NCBI RefSeq assembly: GCF_012767755.2
Contig: NZ_AP023189.1
Location: 3,474,001-3,538,000 of the forward strand
Source of the DNA: Pseudomonas tohonis
GTDB taxonomy: Bacteria > Pseudomonadota > Gammaproteobacteria > Pseudomonadales > Pseudomonadaceae
DNA length: 64,000 nt
Direction: 5' to 3'
In this document: positions 16,788 through 26,614 of the stretch, in pieces
How positions within the stretch are numbered: position 1 is the first letter of the stretch
Layout of the letters: each line of letters starts with the position of its first letter
The notes under the pieces: generated by a model
What the model was told of the DNA's origin: nothing
The model's input: only the letters and a program-made list of their open reading frames with translations
Database searches by the model: none
Made by a program: the position numbers and the translations under genes

Positions 16788-16907
16788 GACGATCTCCTGG
16801 TGATGGAAGCCGGCCGGGTTGCCGGGCCTCCATTGCAAGGCCAGGGGGTATCGCCACTGTGTCGGAAGCGCCGCCGATTTGCCGCGCCAGGTAACAAACC
16901 GGCCCTG

Positions 16908-16959
16908 TATACACTGCAATACAAAGGGCAGCGGGCAAGCGGGCGCGACGTCGATACAC
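16908..16959. promoter_or_regulatory. ATACA direct repeats in the DUF2790/RR divergent promoter
   Basis: ATACA occurs at 16909-16913 and 16919-16923, ten bases apart, and GATACAC again at 16953-16959. The same spaced motif recurs at 19042-19059 and 22352-22428, so this is a candidate binding site for the OmpR-type regulator encoded just downstream. Confidence 0.5.
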
Positions 16960-16988
16960 TAGCGCCGACACCCTCCGAGGAACGCTCC

Positions 16989-17725
<737 letters not shown>

Positions 17726-17729
<4 letters not shown>

Positions 17730-19036
17730 GCACCCTCCTCCACTGGCCACGGACACTGGCCGCGCGGCTGATGCTGATCTTCCTCAGCGGCCTGGTGCTC
17801 GCCTACGGTATGTCCTTCAGCTCGCAGTTCTACGAGCGCTACCAGACCGGCCGCAGCATGATGCTCAACAACCTGGAAATGGACGTGAGCACCGTCGTCG
17901 CCCTGATCGACCGCCTCCCGGCCCAGGAACGCGCGGCCTGGCTGCCGCTGCTGGAGCGGCCGAACTACCGCTACCGCCTGGACCTGGGCCTGCCGGGCAC
18001 GCCCATGGACATGAGCGCGGCGCCCATGGCCGCCACCTCCATCGAGCGCGCCCTGGGCAAGGACTACGCCTTGAGCTTCGCCACCATCGAAGGGCCCGCG
18101 CCGCACTTCCAGGTGCACATGCGACTGCGCGACGGCCACCCGCTGACGCTGGACGTGACGCCCGCGCCCATTCCCATGGCCAAATGGCTGCCATTGATGC
18201 TCAGCCTGCAACTGGCGGTGCTGCTGCTGTGCACCTGGCTCGCCGTGCGCATGGCCATCCGCCCCCTCACCCGCCTGGCCGGCGCCGTCGACCAGCTCGA
18301 CCCGGACACGCCCGCCACGCCGCTGGCGGAGACCGGCCCGCGCGAGGTCGCCCATGCCGCCCGCGCCTTCAACGCCCTGCAAGGCCGCATCGCCGCCTAC
18401 CTCAAGGAGCGCATGCAGCTGCTGGCGTCGATCTCCCACGACCTGCAAACCCCGATCACCCGCATGAAGCTGCGTGTTGAGCAGATGGACAACACCCCCG
18501 AAGTCGAACGCCTGTGGAGCGACCTCGACGAGATGCAGCACCTGGTGCGCGAGGGCGTCGCCTACGCGCGCAGCCTGGACGGCGGCCGCGAAGCCGTCTG
18601 CCGCGTGGCGCTGGCCGCCTTCCTCGACAGCCTGGTGCTCGACTACCAGGACAGCGGCCAGGCGGTGAGCCTCGAAGGCCGCACCGGTGCGCTGCTGGAG
18701 ACGCGGCCGCACGCGCTGCGACGGGTGCTGAGCAACCTCATCGACAACGCCCTCAAGTTCGGTGGCAATGCCGAGTTGCGGGTGCTGGAGGATGGGCCTG
18801 GCCGCGTGCGCCTGCAGGTGCTGGACGAAGGCCCGGGGATCGACGAGGCGGAGCTGGAACAGGTCTTCAAGCCCTTCTACCGCGTGGAGGGCTCGCGCAA
18901 CCGCGACACCGGCGGCACCGGCCTGGGCCTGGCCATCGCCCAGCAGTTGAGCCAGGCCCTGGGCGCCCGCCTCACCCTGCGCAACCGCGAAGGCGGCGGC
19001 CTCTGCGCGCAACTGGAACTGGATGTAACGGGCTGA
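17726..19036 (+). CDS. Sensor histidine kinase
   Basis: This 436-residue inner-membrane kinase has TM1 (about 14-31), a periplasmic sensor region of about 120 residues, TM2 (about 155-176), a HAMP domain, the phospho-acceptor His238 in SISHDLQTPITRM and an ATPase domain (NLIDNALKFGG, DEGPGI, GGTGLGLAIAQQL). The GTG at 17726 overlaps the response-regulator stop, so the pair is translationally coupled. The periplasmic region has no Cys or His-rich metal motif, which leaves the signal open. Confidence 0.92.
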
Positions 19037-19041
19037 GCCAC

Positions 19042-19059
19042 GGATACACCGGGATACAC
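19042..19059 (+). promoter_or_regulatory. GGATACAC tandem repeat upstream of doxX
   Basis: GGATACAC is at 19042-19049 and again at 19052-19059, a 10-bp period that places both on one face of the helix. It lies between the kinase stop and doxX, about 100 bp before the doxX ATG. It matches the repeats at 16909 and 22352 and is a likely response-regulator site. Confidence 0.6.
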
Positions 19060-19157
19060 AGCGCCGCCGGGCGGACACACGCGGGACAAGACCGGCGGCG
19101 AGCATGGCCTCACCGCGCGGGCACCCCGTCCAGCGCCCCGATCCCGAGGCATTTCCC

Positions 19158-19655
19158 ATGACGTCACTGGCATCCACACCCTTCAAACAGGCCTGCAACC
19201 GCCTCGCCCAACTGGGCGACTTCGGTGCGGACATCCCCCTGCGCCTGTTCCTGGCCTGGGAGTTCTTCGAGTCGGGCCTGGATAAATGGAACGGCGACAA
19301 CTGGTTCGAGCCGATCAACGCCGCCTTCCCGTTCCCCTTCGACCTGCTCCCTGCCGGGCTCAACTGGCAGCTCTCCATGTGGGCCGAACTGATCGCCCCA
19401 CTGCTCCTGCTGCTCGGCCTCGGCACCCGCTTCGCCGCATTCGTGCTGATGATCCTCACCGTCGTCGCCATCGCCGCCGTGCACTGGCCGGCGCACTGGT
19501 CGAGCCTCGCCGAACTCGCCCAGGGCTACTCCATCAGCGACAGGGGCTACGGCAACTACAAGCTGCCGCTGATCTACCTGGTCGCCGCCCTCCCCCTGCT
19601 CCTCAACGGCGCCGGACGCCTCAGCCTCGACGCCCTGCTGCGCCGCAGGGGCTGA
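19158..19655 (+). CDS. DoxX-family membrane protein
   Basis: This 165-residue protein has four predicted membrane helices and the DoxX pattern near the start (IPLRLFLAWEFFESGLDKW). DoxX proteins are often found with DUF692/DUF2063 genes in metal- or oxidant-response loci. That pair lies on the opposite strand just beyond the terminator. The GGATACAC repeats upstream suggest control by the preceding two-component system. Its molecular role is not established. Confidence 0.88.
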   Translation: MTSLASTPFKQACNRLAQLGDFGADIPLRLFLAWEFFESGLDKWNGDNWFEPINAAFPFPFDLLPAGLNWQLSMWAELIAPLLLLLGLGTRFAAFVLMILTVVAIAAVHWPAHWSSLAELAQGYSISDRGYGNYKLPLIYLVAALPLLLNGAGRLSLDALLRRRG

Positions 19656-19672
19656 ATTCTTCCGCCCAATGA

Positions 19673-19710
19673 AAAGCCCGCGCATCAGGCGATGCGCGGG
19701 CTTCTTCTTT
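19673..19710. terminator. Strong rho-independent terminator after doxX
   Basis: GCCCGCGCATC (19676-19686) pairs perfectly with GATGCGCGGGC (19691-19701) around a 4-nt loop and is followed by TTCTTCTTT. Confidence 0.92.
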
Positions 19711-19748
19711 GAAATGATGGGTCTCGCTACGCTCGCAGAACGCCGTCC

Positions 19749-19993
19749 GTAGGATGGGGAGAGCGGTGCGAAACCCATGCTGTGTGGATGACGCTCGCGA
19801 TGCCCGGCATGACCCCGATTGGTGGACCGTTAAAGCGTGGTCCACCCTAAGCCGCGGACGCCTCCGTGATCGGCCAGTAGTAAAGCATCGCGAATGAATT
19901 CGCTCCCACAAGGCAGCCCGCCCCCTCCCACGTCCAGGGCCTTGCTATGGCATTTCCGTAGGGTGGGTAGAGCGAAGCGAAACCCACGCGGTG
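19749..19993. repeat. Dispersed chromosomal repeats between doxX and bufC
   Basis: The 434-bp gap between doxX and the DUF2063 gene holds two copies of a dispersed repeat (19749-19783 and 19958-19993, core GCGAAACCCA after TAGGRTGG). It also holds one GCGAATGAATTCGCTCCCAC palindrome-type repeat (19889-19910). The same units recur at 28.9, 41.2, 41.4 and 57.9 kb. No gene is apparent. Confidence 0.7.
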
Positions 19994-20029
19994 CAGCGTG
20001 ACCGAGACACTGGGACTCCCGCGCTTTAG

Positions 20030-20064
20030 CGTTACGTAACGCTTCGCATATTCGTTACGTAACG
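20030..20064. repeat. Twin 12-bp palindromes CGTTACGTAACG
   Basis: The perfect palindrome CGTTACGTAACG stands at 20030-20041 and again at 20053-20064, centres 23 bp apart, just beyond the 3' end of the DUF2063 gene. Two helical turns between identical palindromes suggest a dimer-of-dimers binding site, but no promoter is obvious beside it. Confidence 0.65.
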
Positions 20065-20089
20065 ATATCCGCTTCTGAATGGCACCGCC

Positions 20090-20833
20090 TTACTGGCGCG
20101 TACCGATCACCACGCCCCGCTCCCGCAAACCCTCCAGCAACGCCAGCCCCTGCGGCAGGATGGCCTCGACCTCCACGCCGATGGCTTCGGCCAGGCCTGC
20201 CAGGTGCTGCAACCCGCTGCATTCGCCTTGCTGCAACGACACCAGCAGCGCGTGGGCCAGCGGTGCCAGGCGGGAAAAATGCACCTGCTGATCCATACCG
20301 CGCCGGGCCAGCAGCAGCGTCGGCTGCTCCGGCGCCTGTTGCGGCAGGAAGCCCGGGGCGATCTCGTTCACCGGCCAGGCATAGGCCAGCGGCCAGGCCA
20401 GGGCCGAGAGCAACGGAACCCCGGCGAGCAGGTCACCTTCCGGGGCATGCGCGCTCTCCTGGCGGTCGCTCAGCAGCAGTGCGCTTTCCACCCACTCGTA
20501 ATGGGCCAGCTCCACCAGCCAGGGTAACGCCAGGCCATCGCCCCCGCCGCCTTCGAGAAAGCTCACGAACTCCCCGGCCAACTCGGTGAACAGCGGCGTA
20601 CGGCAGTGATGCTCGGCGTAGAAGCTGCGCACCAGCGCCTGCCAGCGCGCGTCACCCAGGCAGGCACGGAGCACCGGGAAGCCCCCCGCCAGCAGCCCCT
20701 CGACATTGCCGAAGAACAGCTGCCGGTAGACCGCCAGGCGCCGTGCCTCGATGCCGGGTGGCGGCGCGTAGCGCTGCGGGTCTCGTACATGCCGGGCCAG
20801 GCTCAGCAACTGGGCGTGCAGTTCATCAGCCAT
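20090..20833 (-). CDS. DUF2063 protein, MNIO partner (BufC/HvfC-like)
   Basis: This 247-residue protein matches the DUF2063 family: the N-terminal pattern [20 protein letters not shown], then [21 protein letters not shown] and a central FVSFLE block. In characterised systems the DUF2063 protein binds the precursor peptide and works with the DUF692 iron enzyme. The ATG at 20833 overlaps the end of the DUF692 gene by eight bases. It is the last gene of a three-gene operon with the EF-hand precursor. Confidence 0.85.
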   Translation of the reverse strand: MADELHAQLLSLARHVRDPQRYAPPPGIEARRLAVYRQLFFGNVEGLLAGGFPVLRACLGDARWQALVRSFYAEHHCRTPLFTELAGEFVSFLEGGGGDGLALPWLVELAHYEWVESALLLSDRQESAHAPEGDLLAGVPLLSALAWPLAYAWPVNEIAPGFLPQQAPEQPTLLLARRGMDQQVHFSRLAPLAHALLVSLQQGECSGLQHLAGLAEAIGVEVEAILPQGLALLEGLRERGVVIGTRQ

Positions 20834-21671
20834 GGCGCACCTCCGGCCAGCCGGTGGCGGCGTGCTGCCGCGCGCGGATCTGCTCCACCTCCTCCAGCAG
20901 CTCCACCAGGGGCGGGAAGTTGAAGTCGCGCTCCAGCAAGGTCGGCAGCGGGCCGAAGCGCCGGTAGGCCCGCTCCAGCAGGTGCCAGACATCGCCCTTC
21001 ACCGTCGCGCCGTGGGTGTCGATCTTCAGGTCCGGCGCCTCGTCGTAGTGGCCGGCCACATGCAGGCCGGCCACCCGCCCGGCCGGGATCGCCGCCAGGT
21101 AGGCCGCTGCGTCGTAGCCATGGTTGATGGCGTTGACATGGAGGTTGTTGACGTCCAGCAGCAGGTCGCAATCGGCCTCCTCCAGCACCGCGCGGAGGAA
21201 GTCGATCTCGCTCAGTGCCTGGTAGGGCGCGGCGTAGTAGGAAATGTTCTCCACGGCGATGCGCCGGCCGAGCACGTCCTGCGCCTGGCGGATGCGCGCG
21301 GCGACGTGGTGCACTGCCTCCTCGGTGAACGGCAGCGGCAGCAGGTCGTAGAGCTGGGCCTGGTCGGAGCAGTAGCTCAGGTGCTCGCTGAAGCAGGCCA
21401 CGTGGTGGCGGTCGAGGAAGCGCCGGGTCTGCCGCAGCAGCTCCAGGTCCAGCGGTGCCGGGCCGCCCAGGGACAGCGACAGGCCGTGGCAGCTCAGCGG
21501 GAAGCGCTCGGCCAGTTGCGCCAGGCCATCGCCGAAGCGGCCACCGACGCCGATCCAGTTGTCCGGCGCGCATTCGAGGAAGTCCAGGGCGCCGGCGTCC
21601 ATCGCCAGCAGCTCGGGCATCAGGGCGCGGCGCAGGCCGAGGCCGGCGCCGTGCAGGGAGGCTGTGTTCAT
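20826..21671 (-). CDS. DUF692 multinuclear iron oxygenase (MNIO; BufB/HvfB-like)
   Basis: This 281-residue TIM-barrel enzyme has the DUF692 metal-ligand set: His in CHGLSL, Glu-His in FSEHLSY, Glu in VENISYY, Asp/Asn/His in [15 protein letters not shown], His in LHVAGHY, Asp-His in DTHG and Glu in [12 protein letters not shown] enzymes oxidise Cys or Asp side chains in RiPP precursors; the HvfB/BufB type acts on EGKCG-type cysteines. The gene lies 73 bp downstream of a secreted protein with five EGKCG motifs, its obvious substrate, and overlaps the DUF2063 partner gene. Confidence 0.92.
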   Translation of the reverse strand: MNTASLHGAGLGLRRALMPELLAMDAGALDFLECAPDNWIGVGGRFGDGLAQLAERFPLSCHGLSLSLGGPAPLDLELLRQTRRFLDRHHVACFSEHLSYCSDQAQLYDLLPLPFTEEAVHHVAARIRQAQDVLGRRIAVENISYYAAPYQALSEIDFLRAVLEEADCDLLLDVNNLHVNAINHGYDAAAYLAAIPAGRVAGLHVAGHYDEAPDLKIDTHGATVKGDVWHLLERAYRRFGPLPTLLERDFNFPPLVELLEEVEQIRARQHAATGWPEVRHG

Positions 21672-21744
21672 GAGGGGGCTCCAGAAAGCGCGAACCCTCC
21701 CGGCCAGGGGCGCAGGAGGGTTCTTGGGGGGCGTGGGCGGCGGC

Positions 21745-22227
21745 TCAGTCCTTCGCCTGGCTCATGTGGGTGAACAGTTCCGCCGGCACTTTCTTGCCGT
21801 TGGAGAGGTACTGGTTGCTGCGGAACCTGTACACCTCCGCCTCGGACAGGTAGCCATCGCCATTGGCGTCGATCGCCTTGAACTCCTTGCCGCCCTTCGG
21901 CGCCACCGCCAGCAGCTCGGCGAGGGAGACGCGGCCGTCGTGGTCGGTGTCGGTGCGGGCGAACGAGGCGTCGCCGCACTTGCCTTCACCGCATTTGCCC
22001 TCCCCGCACTTGCCTTCGCCCTGGGTCGCCTTGGCGCTGGCGCCGCTGGAGCCGCATTTGCCTTCGCCACACTTGCCTTCGGCGGCCTTGTCGGCGGCGG
22101 CCAGCTGGTAGCCCTGGGGCAGAGCCTCGACGGCGAAGGCGGCGGACGAGGCGATGTTGAGGCCGCCGGCCAGGGCCACGGCGAGCAGGCCGATACGGGA
22201 TGTGTTCGCGAGCGGGGTGTGGGACAT
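21745..22227 (-). CDS. Secreted EF-hand protein with five EGKCG motifs, probable MNIO precursor
   Basis: This 160-residue protein has a signal peptide (cleavage about after AAFA), then a segment with five EGKCG motifs in groups of two and three. Two EF-hands follow ([12 protein letters not shown] and [12 protein letters not shown]), then a short tail. EGKCG is the motif modified by MNIO enzymes in HvfA/bufferin-type copper-binding RiPPs. Here it sits before a calcium-binding-type domain rather than at the C-terminus. The ATG at 22227 has GGAGAAG upstream. The operon with DUF692 and DUF2063 genes supports the assignment; copper binding is inferred. Confidence 0.85.
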   Translation of the reverse strand: MSHTPLANTSRIGLLAVALAGGLNIASSAAFAVEALPQGYQLAAADKAAEGKCGEGKCGSSGASAKATQGEGKCGEGKCGEGKCGDASFARTDTDHDGRVSLAELLAVAPKGGKEFKAIDANGDGYLSEAEVYRFRSNQYLSNGKKVPAELFTHMSQAKD

Positions 22228-22351
22228 GGTGCTTCTCCGGATACAGGGCGCGGGCGGTGCCGCGCTGGGCATGCCACGGGTGGCGTTGGAACCCTGGAAC
22301 CCGCAGCCAGGCTGCATGGGTTCGGGGTTGGGGCTATTTCGCCCGCCCCCT

Positions 22352-22428
22352 GTATCCGTGGCGTATCCGTGAGGGGGCGCATTTGTAAGCCAGCCCGGGG
22401 CGCGGGCCGCGAGATACAGAGCGATACA
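22352..22428. promoter_or_regulatory. Two GATAC direct-repeat pairs upstream of the EF-hand precursor
   Basis: GTATCC at 22352-22357 and 22363-22368 (GGATAC on the gene strand, 11 bp apart) lies about 125 bp before the start. A second pair, GATACA at 22413-22418 and 22423-22428, is 10 bp apart in the opposite orientation. They resemble the repeats at 16909 and 19042. Confidence 0.6.
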
Positions 22429-22450
22429 CGCCACCCCGCCCGTTCACGGT

Positions 22451-23344
22451 CTATTCCGCCACGAGCGCCTCGCGCAGGCGCTCGAAGGCCGTGGTCGCAT
22501 AGCCCTCGCGCCAGACCAGCAGGGTGTCCACCGAGAGCGCCGGCAACGCGGTCACCGGCGGGCTTTCGCGATACAGCGCGAGGAGCGAGCGCGGCACGAT
22601 GCCTGCGCTGTCGCCCGCACTGACGCACGCGAGGATGGCGTGGTAGGAGCCCACCTCGCGCACCTGCAAGGGCGCGCCTCCCTGCGCGCGGTGCTCGCCC
22701 AGCCAGCGCTCGGCGAGCATCCGGTAGGTGCAGCCCCGGGCGAAGCAGGCCAGCGCGCCGACGCGAAGGTCCCCGGGCGATGCCGGCGGCGGGTGATCGG
22801 GCGGCAACAGCATCACCAGTTCCTCATTGAAGGCCGGCATGGCGCACAGGCCGCGCTCCAGCGCCTGGCCGTGCAGGTCCTCGCGGCGCAGCGCATCGGG
22901 GTGCGCCACCAGGGCGCAATCGAGGCGGCTGGACAGCACCCCCTCGATCAGGGCCTGGCTGGTGCCGGTCGAAACCTCCAGGGCGACCCCTGGGTGAGCG
23001 CGGTGATAACGCGCCAGGATCGGCGGCAGCCTGCTGGCCGCCGTGCTTTCCATGCTGCCCAGGCGCAGCGTCCCGCCCGCCACGCCCGGGTGCATGGACT
23101 GCCGTGCCTCCGCCGCCAGTGCCAGCAGCCGCTCGGCATAGGCGAGGAATTCGCGGCCCTTGTCGGTGAGCGTCATGCGCTTGCCGTCGCGCAGGAACAG
23201 GTGCACGCCCAGTTCGTCTTCCAGTTGCTTGATGCGCGTGGTGACGTTCGACTGCACCCGCTGCAGGTGCTGGGCGGCACGGGTCACGCTCTGCTCGTCG
23301 GCGACGGCGCGAAAGATCTCGAGGCTGGTCAGGTCCACTTTCAA
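22451..23344 (-). CDS. LysR-family transcriptional regulator
   Basis: This 297-residue regulator has an N-terminal winged helix (residues 1-62; [36 protein letters not shown]) and an effector domain from about residue 90. It is divergent from a nitronate monooxygenase gene with an 86-bp gap, so control of that gene is likely. The effector is unknown. Confidence 0.9.
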   Translation of the reverse strand: MKVDLTSLEIFRAVADEQSVTRAAQHLQRVQSNVTTRIKQLEDELGVHLFLRDGKRMTLTDKGREFLAYAERLLALAAEARQSMHPGVAGGTLRLGSMESTAASRLPPILARYHRAHPGVALEVSTGTSQALIEGVLSSRLDCALVAHPDALRREDLHGQALERGLCAMPAFNEELVMLLPPDHPPPASPGDLRVGALACFARGCTYRMLAERWLGEHRAQGGAPLQVREVGSYHAILACVSAGDSAGIVPRSLLALYRESPPVTALPALSVDTLLVWREGYATTAFERLREALVAE

Positions 23345-23430
23345 TCTCTTACAGAGAACAAGTTGATCTGAATATTCTCATTATGAGATTTTACGTCAAG
23401 CCAACCCTTGACCCAGAGGCCTGCCGACAC

Positions 23431-24474
23431 ATGCTGATCACCGAACTGTTGGGGATCGAGATCCCCCTCATCCAGGCGCCCATGGTGGGTGTCTCCACGC
23501 CGAAACTCGCCGCTGCCGTGTCCAACGCCGGTGCGCTGGGCTCCATCGGCATCGGCGCCAGCACGCCCGAGCAGGCCCGGGCGATGATCCGCGATACCCG
23601 CGCGCTGACCGCCAAGCCGTTCAACGTCAACCTCTTCTGCCACGCGCCCGCCCAGCCCGACCCCGCGCGTGAACGGGCCTGGCTGGAGCACCTGCGCCCG
23701 CTGTTCGCCGAATTCGACGCCGAACCGCCGGCCGCGCTGCGCGAGATCTACCGCAGCTTCCTCGACGACCCGGCCATGCTCCAGGTGCTGCTGGAAGAGG
23801 CCCCGGCCGTGGTCAGCTTCCACTTCGGCCTGCCGCAGCAAGGCTGGATCGACCAGCTGAAGGCTCGCGGCATCCGCCTGCTCGCCACCGCCACCAACCT
23901 GGCCGAGGCGCGGCTGATCGAAGTGGCCGGAATCGACGCTATCGTCGCCCAGGGCGTCGAAGCTGGCGGCCATCGCGGTGTGTTCGAGCCCGAGCAGGAT
24001 GCGCTGATCGGCACCTTCGCCCTCACCCGCACCCTGGCCAGCCGGACCCGCCTGCCGGTCATCGCCGCCGGCGGCATCATGGACGGCGCCGGCATCCGCG
24101 CGGCGCTGCAACTGGGCGCCAGCGGCGCGCAGCTCGGCACCGCCTTCATCCTCTGCCCGGAATCCGCCGCCAACGCCGCCTACCGCGCAGCCATGCAAAG
24201 CCCACGGGTCGAGCGCACCGCCCTCACCGCGGCCATCTCCGGGCGCTCCGCACGCGGGCTGCCGAACCGGCTGTTCAGCGATGTCGGCCACCCCCAGGCC
24301 CCTGCCCTGCCCGACTACCCCATCACCTACGACGCCGCCAAGGCCCTGCACGCGGCCGCCTCGGCCAAGGGCTGCGACGACTACGCCGTGCAGTGGGCCG
24401 GCCAGGGCGCACCGCTGGCCCGGGCATTGCCCGCCGCCGAACTGGTGGCCACCCTCGCCGGTGAACTTGCGTGA
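23431..24474 (+). CDS. Nitronate monooxygenase (class I NMO)
   Basis: This 347-residue FMN-dependent TIM-barrel enzyme shows the 2-nitropropane dioxygenase pattern: [14 protein letters not shown] near the start, VEAGGHRG in the middle and [11 protein letters not shown] followed by [12 protein letters not shown] for the phosphate of FMN. It oxidises alkyl nitronates such as propionate 3-nitronate. I used the ATG at 23431, as the in-frame ATG at 23383 lacks a ribosome site and adds unconserved residues. The divergent LysR gene probably regulates it. Confidence 0.88.
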   Translation: MLITELLGIEIPLIQAPMVGVSTPKLAAAVSNAGALGSIGIGASTPEQARAMIRDTRALTAKPFNVNLFCHAPAQPDPARERAWLEHLRPLFAEFDAEPPAALREIYRSFLDDPAMLQVLLEEAPAVVSFHFGLPQQGWIDQLKARGIRLLATATNLAEARLIEVAGIDAIVAQGVEAGGHRGVFEPEQDALIGTFALTRTLASRTRLPVIAAGGIMDGAGIRAALQLGASGAQLGTAFILCPESAANAAYRAAMQSPRVERTALTAAISGRSARGLPNRLFSDVGHPQAPALPDYPITYDAAKALHAAASAKGCDDYAVQWAGQGAPLARALPAAELVATLAGELA

Positions 24475-24520
24475 CGTAGGGGCGTGCTTGGAATTGGGTT
24501 CGTAGGGGTAGCGCTGCGCC

Positions 24521-24605
24521 GTAGGTCGGCGCCGAGCGCAGCGAGGCCCAACGGAGCGTGGCTCGGCTGCGCTGCGTTGGGCTTCGTACCTCAACCCAAC
24601 CTACC
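24521..24605. repeat. Palindromic dispersed repeat (GTAGGTYGGCGCCGAGCG type)
   Basis: This 85-bp imperfect palindrome starts GTAGGTCGGCGCCGAGCGCA and ends AACCCAACCTAC, with GCGAGGCCCAACGGAGCG inside. Related half-copies are at 28431-28464 and 63418-63503. It is a dispersed repeat of the kind common between Pseudomonas genes. Confidence 0.7.
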
Positions 24606-24648
24606 CCCGTGGCAGGACGTAGCCCGGGACACACACGGACGTAAAGAC

Positions 24649-24678
24649 AAAAAAGGGAGGCTCGAAGCCTCCCTTTCT
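24649..24678. terminator. Bidirectional rho-independent terminator
   Basis: GGGAGGCT (24655-24662) pairs with AGCCTCCC (24666-24673) around a 3-nt loop, with an A-run before and TTTCT after. It separates the convergent NMO and SDR genes. Confidence 0.9.
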
Positions 24679-24691
24679 CATCACCTCCTGG

Positions 24692-25423
24692 TCACCAGGT
24701 CCCGCTGCTCATCCCGCCGTCCACCGCCAGCACCACGCCCGTGGTGAAGCCGGCGCCGGCGAGGTACAGCACTGCCGCGGCGATCTCCCCAACCGTGCCG
24801 ATCCGCCCCGACGGTGCCAGGCCGTTGAGGAACTCGCGGTTGGCCGGGTCGTGCATCGGCGTCTCGATGATGCCGGGCGCCACCGCGTTGACCTGGATGT
24901 TGTGCGGCGACAGCTCAAGCGCCAGCGCGCGGGTCATCTGGTTGATGCCGCCCTTGATCAGCACCGGCAGCGCCGCGGGCACCCGGATGTTGGGCTGCAG
25001 GGCCACGGCGGCGGAGATGTTGATGATGCGTCCGCCGCCCCGTGCGGCCATGTGCGCGGCGGCCACCTGGCTGCTGTAGACCACGCCCTTGAGGTTGGTG
25101 TCCAGCAGCGTTTCCAGGTCTTGCGGGCTGTAGTCGATGAAGGGCTTGGGCAGGAAGAAGCCGGCGTTGTTGACCAGCACCTCGACGCTGCCGAACGCCT
25201 CCAGCGCCGCGGCGAACACCCTGGAGGCGGTGCCCGGGTCGGCGACGTCCCCGGCCACGCCGATGAACCCGGCCGGGTCGCCCAGGCTCGCGGCGGCTTC
25301 ACGCAGGCGCTCGGCGGTACGCGCGGTGCCGACCACGTTGTAGCCCTGGTCGATGAAGGCGCGGGCCAGGCCCAGGCCGATGCCGCTGGATGCGCCGGTG
25401 ATGACGACGGTCTGCTTGCTCAT
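24692..25423 (-). CDS. Short-chain dehydrogenase/reductase-like protein without catalytic Tyr
   Basis: This 243-residue Rossmann protein has the SDR cofactor motif TGASSGIGLGLARAF, the NNAG motif, Ser in INISAAVAL and VNAVAPGIIETP near the end. In the YxxxK motif the Lys is present (PVLIKGGINQ) but Pro stands where the catalytic Tyr should be, so normal proton transfer is doubtful. It may use another residue, bind a ligand without catalysis, or act on a special substrate. It stands alone between a convergent NMO gene and a divergent TauD-like gene. Confidence 0.85.
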   Translation of the reverse strand: MSKQTVVITGASSGIGLGLARAFIDQGYNVVGTARTAERLREAAASLGDPAGFIGVAGDVADPGTASRVFAAALEAFGSVEVLVNNAGFFLPKPFIDYSPQDLETLLDTNLKGVVYSSQVAAAHMAARGGGRIINISAAVALQPNIRVPAALPVLIKGGINQMTRALALELSPHNIQVNAVAPGIIETPMHDPANREFLNGLAPSGRIGTVGEIAAAVLYLAGAGFTTGVVLAVDGGMSSGTW

Positions 25424-25679
25424 GTTCGGTTCCTCTCAGATGGCTCGTGTCGTGGCAGCGGTCGCGCCGCGTTGCCGTTGCAGCGCACTGTATTTGTGAG
25501 CATCGAGCCGAAAAATCCGCCATGGATCACTTCAGTTGATACGCCAGGTAATCAATCGACCGGCGATGCGGGCGGCGGATGAACGCGGGCGACCGGATTT
25601 TGGCCGGAGTCGCCGTGGCGGGGAGCGCGCGCGTTGGCCATGCTGAGCACGCCCATGACAACGACAAGAGGTGGCCCCG

Positions 25680-26576
25680 ATGTTCGAGTTCTTCCATGTC
25701 CATCCCAGCGTCAACCGCGCCCTGGAGACGCGCCACTTCCAGGCCGTGCCCGCCACCGGCGCACTGGGGGCCGACGTCAGCGGTGTCGACCTGAAGCGGC
25801 TCGACGGCGAGGGCTTCGCCGAACTGCGCCAGGCGTTGCTGCATCACAAGGTGCTGTTCATCCGGGACCAGCAACTGGAGGTCGAAGACCTGGAACGGGT
25901 GACCCTGGCCTTCGGCGAGTTCGGCCGCGAGCCCTATGTGAAGGGCATGGCCGACCACCCGAACGTGGTCCATGTGGTCAAGGAAGCCGACGAGAAGAGC
26001 CCCGTGGTGTTCGGCGGAGCCTGGCACACCGACTGGTCTTTCCAGGCCAGGCCGCCAGCCTTCACCCTCCTCTACGGCAAGGACATCCCGCCCTTCGGCG
26101 GCGACACCTTCTTCGCCAACCTGGCGCTGGCCCACGACTGGCTGTCCCCGCCCCTGCGGGCATTCCTCCAGGGGCTCGACGCCATCCACAGCCCCGAGCG
26201 CGCCTATGGCGTCGGTGCGGCGCACAACAGGATGCTGGAGAACATGGACAACCGCTTCGGCGAAGCCACGGACGACGAGGTGCGTAGCCACCCGCTGATC
26301 ACCCGCCACCCGGAAACCGGGCAGCAGGTGCTCTTCGTCAACCCGGCCTACACCAGCGGCATCGAAGGGCTGCGCCCCACGGAGGCGACCGCGCTGCTGA
26401 CCCACCTGTTCGGCGTCGCGGCCCAGCCGACCTTCACCTGCCGCATGCGCTGGAGCCCCGGCACGCTGGCGATCTGGGACAACCGCAGCACCTGGCACCT
26501 GCCGATTTCCGACTACCACGGCATGCGCCGCGAGATGTACCGCACCACCGTGATCGGCGAGGCCCCCACCCGCTAG
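25680..26576 (+). CDS. TauD/TfdA-family Fe(II)/2-oxoglutarate dioxygenase
   Basis: This 298-residue enzyme has the facial triad His116-x-Asp118 (GAWHTDWSF) and distal His273 (TWHLPISDY), with Arg residues nearby for 2-oxoglutarate. Its family hydroxylates taurine, alkyl sulfates, aryloxyacetates and similar compounds, releasing sulfite or an aldehyde. The ATG at 25680 follows AGAGG by eight bases; GTG 25671 is an alternative. Together with the SsuD-like gene 12 kb away it fits organosulfur use, but the substrate cannot be told. Confidence 0.9.
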   Translation: MFEFFHVHPSVNRALETRHFQAVPATGALGADVSGVDLKRLDGEGFAELRQALLHHKVLFIRDQQLEVEDLERVTLAFGEFGREPYVKGMADHPNVVHVVKEADEKSPVVFGGAWHTDWSFQARPPAFTLLYGKDIPPFGGDTFFANLALAHDWLSPPLRAFLQGLDAIHSPERAYGVGAAHNRMLENMDNRFGEATDDEVRSHPLITRHPETGQQVLFVNPAYTSGIEGLRPTEATALLTHLFGVAAQPTFTCRMRWSPGTLAIWDNRSTWHLPISDYHGMRREMYRTTVIGEAPTR

Positions 26577-26583
26577 CCCCGCA

Positions 26584-26607
26584 GGGGGCTGCGCGCCGGC
26601 AGCCCCC
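26584..26607. terminator. GC-rich hairpin between convergent genes
   Basis: GGGGGCTGC (26584-26592) pairs with GCAGCCCCC (26599-26607) around a 6-nt loop. No T-run follows. It lies just past the dioxygenase stop and the convergent Cache gene end. Confidence 0.6.
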
Positions 26608-26614
26608 GCACGCT

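Noticed and set aside
21970..22090. Short regular repeats that look like a small CRISPR or tandem-repeat array
   Set aside because: They are codons of the EGKCG motifs in the precursor gene, with no unique spacers.
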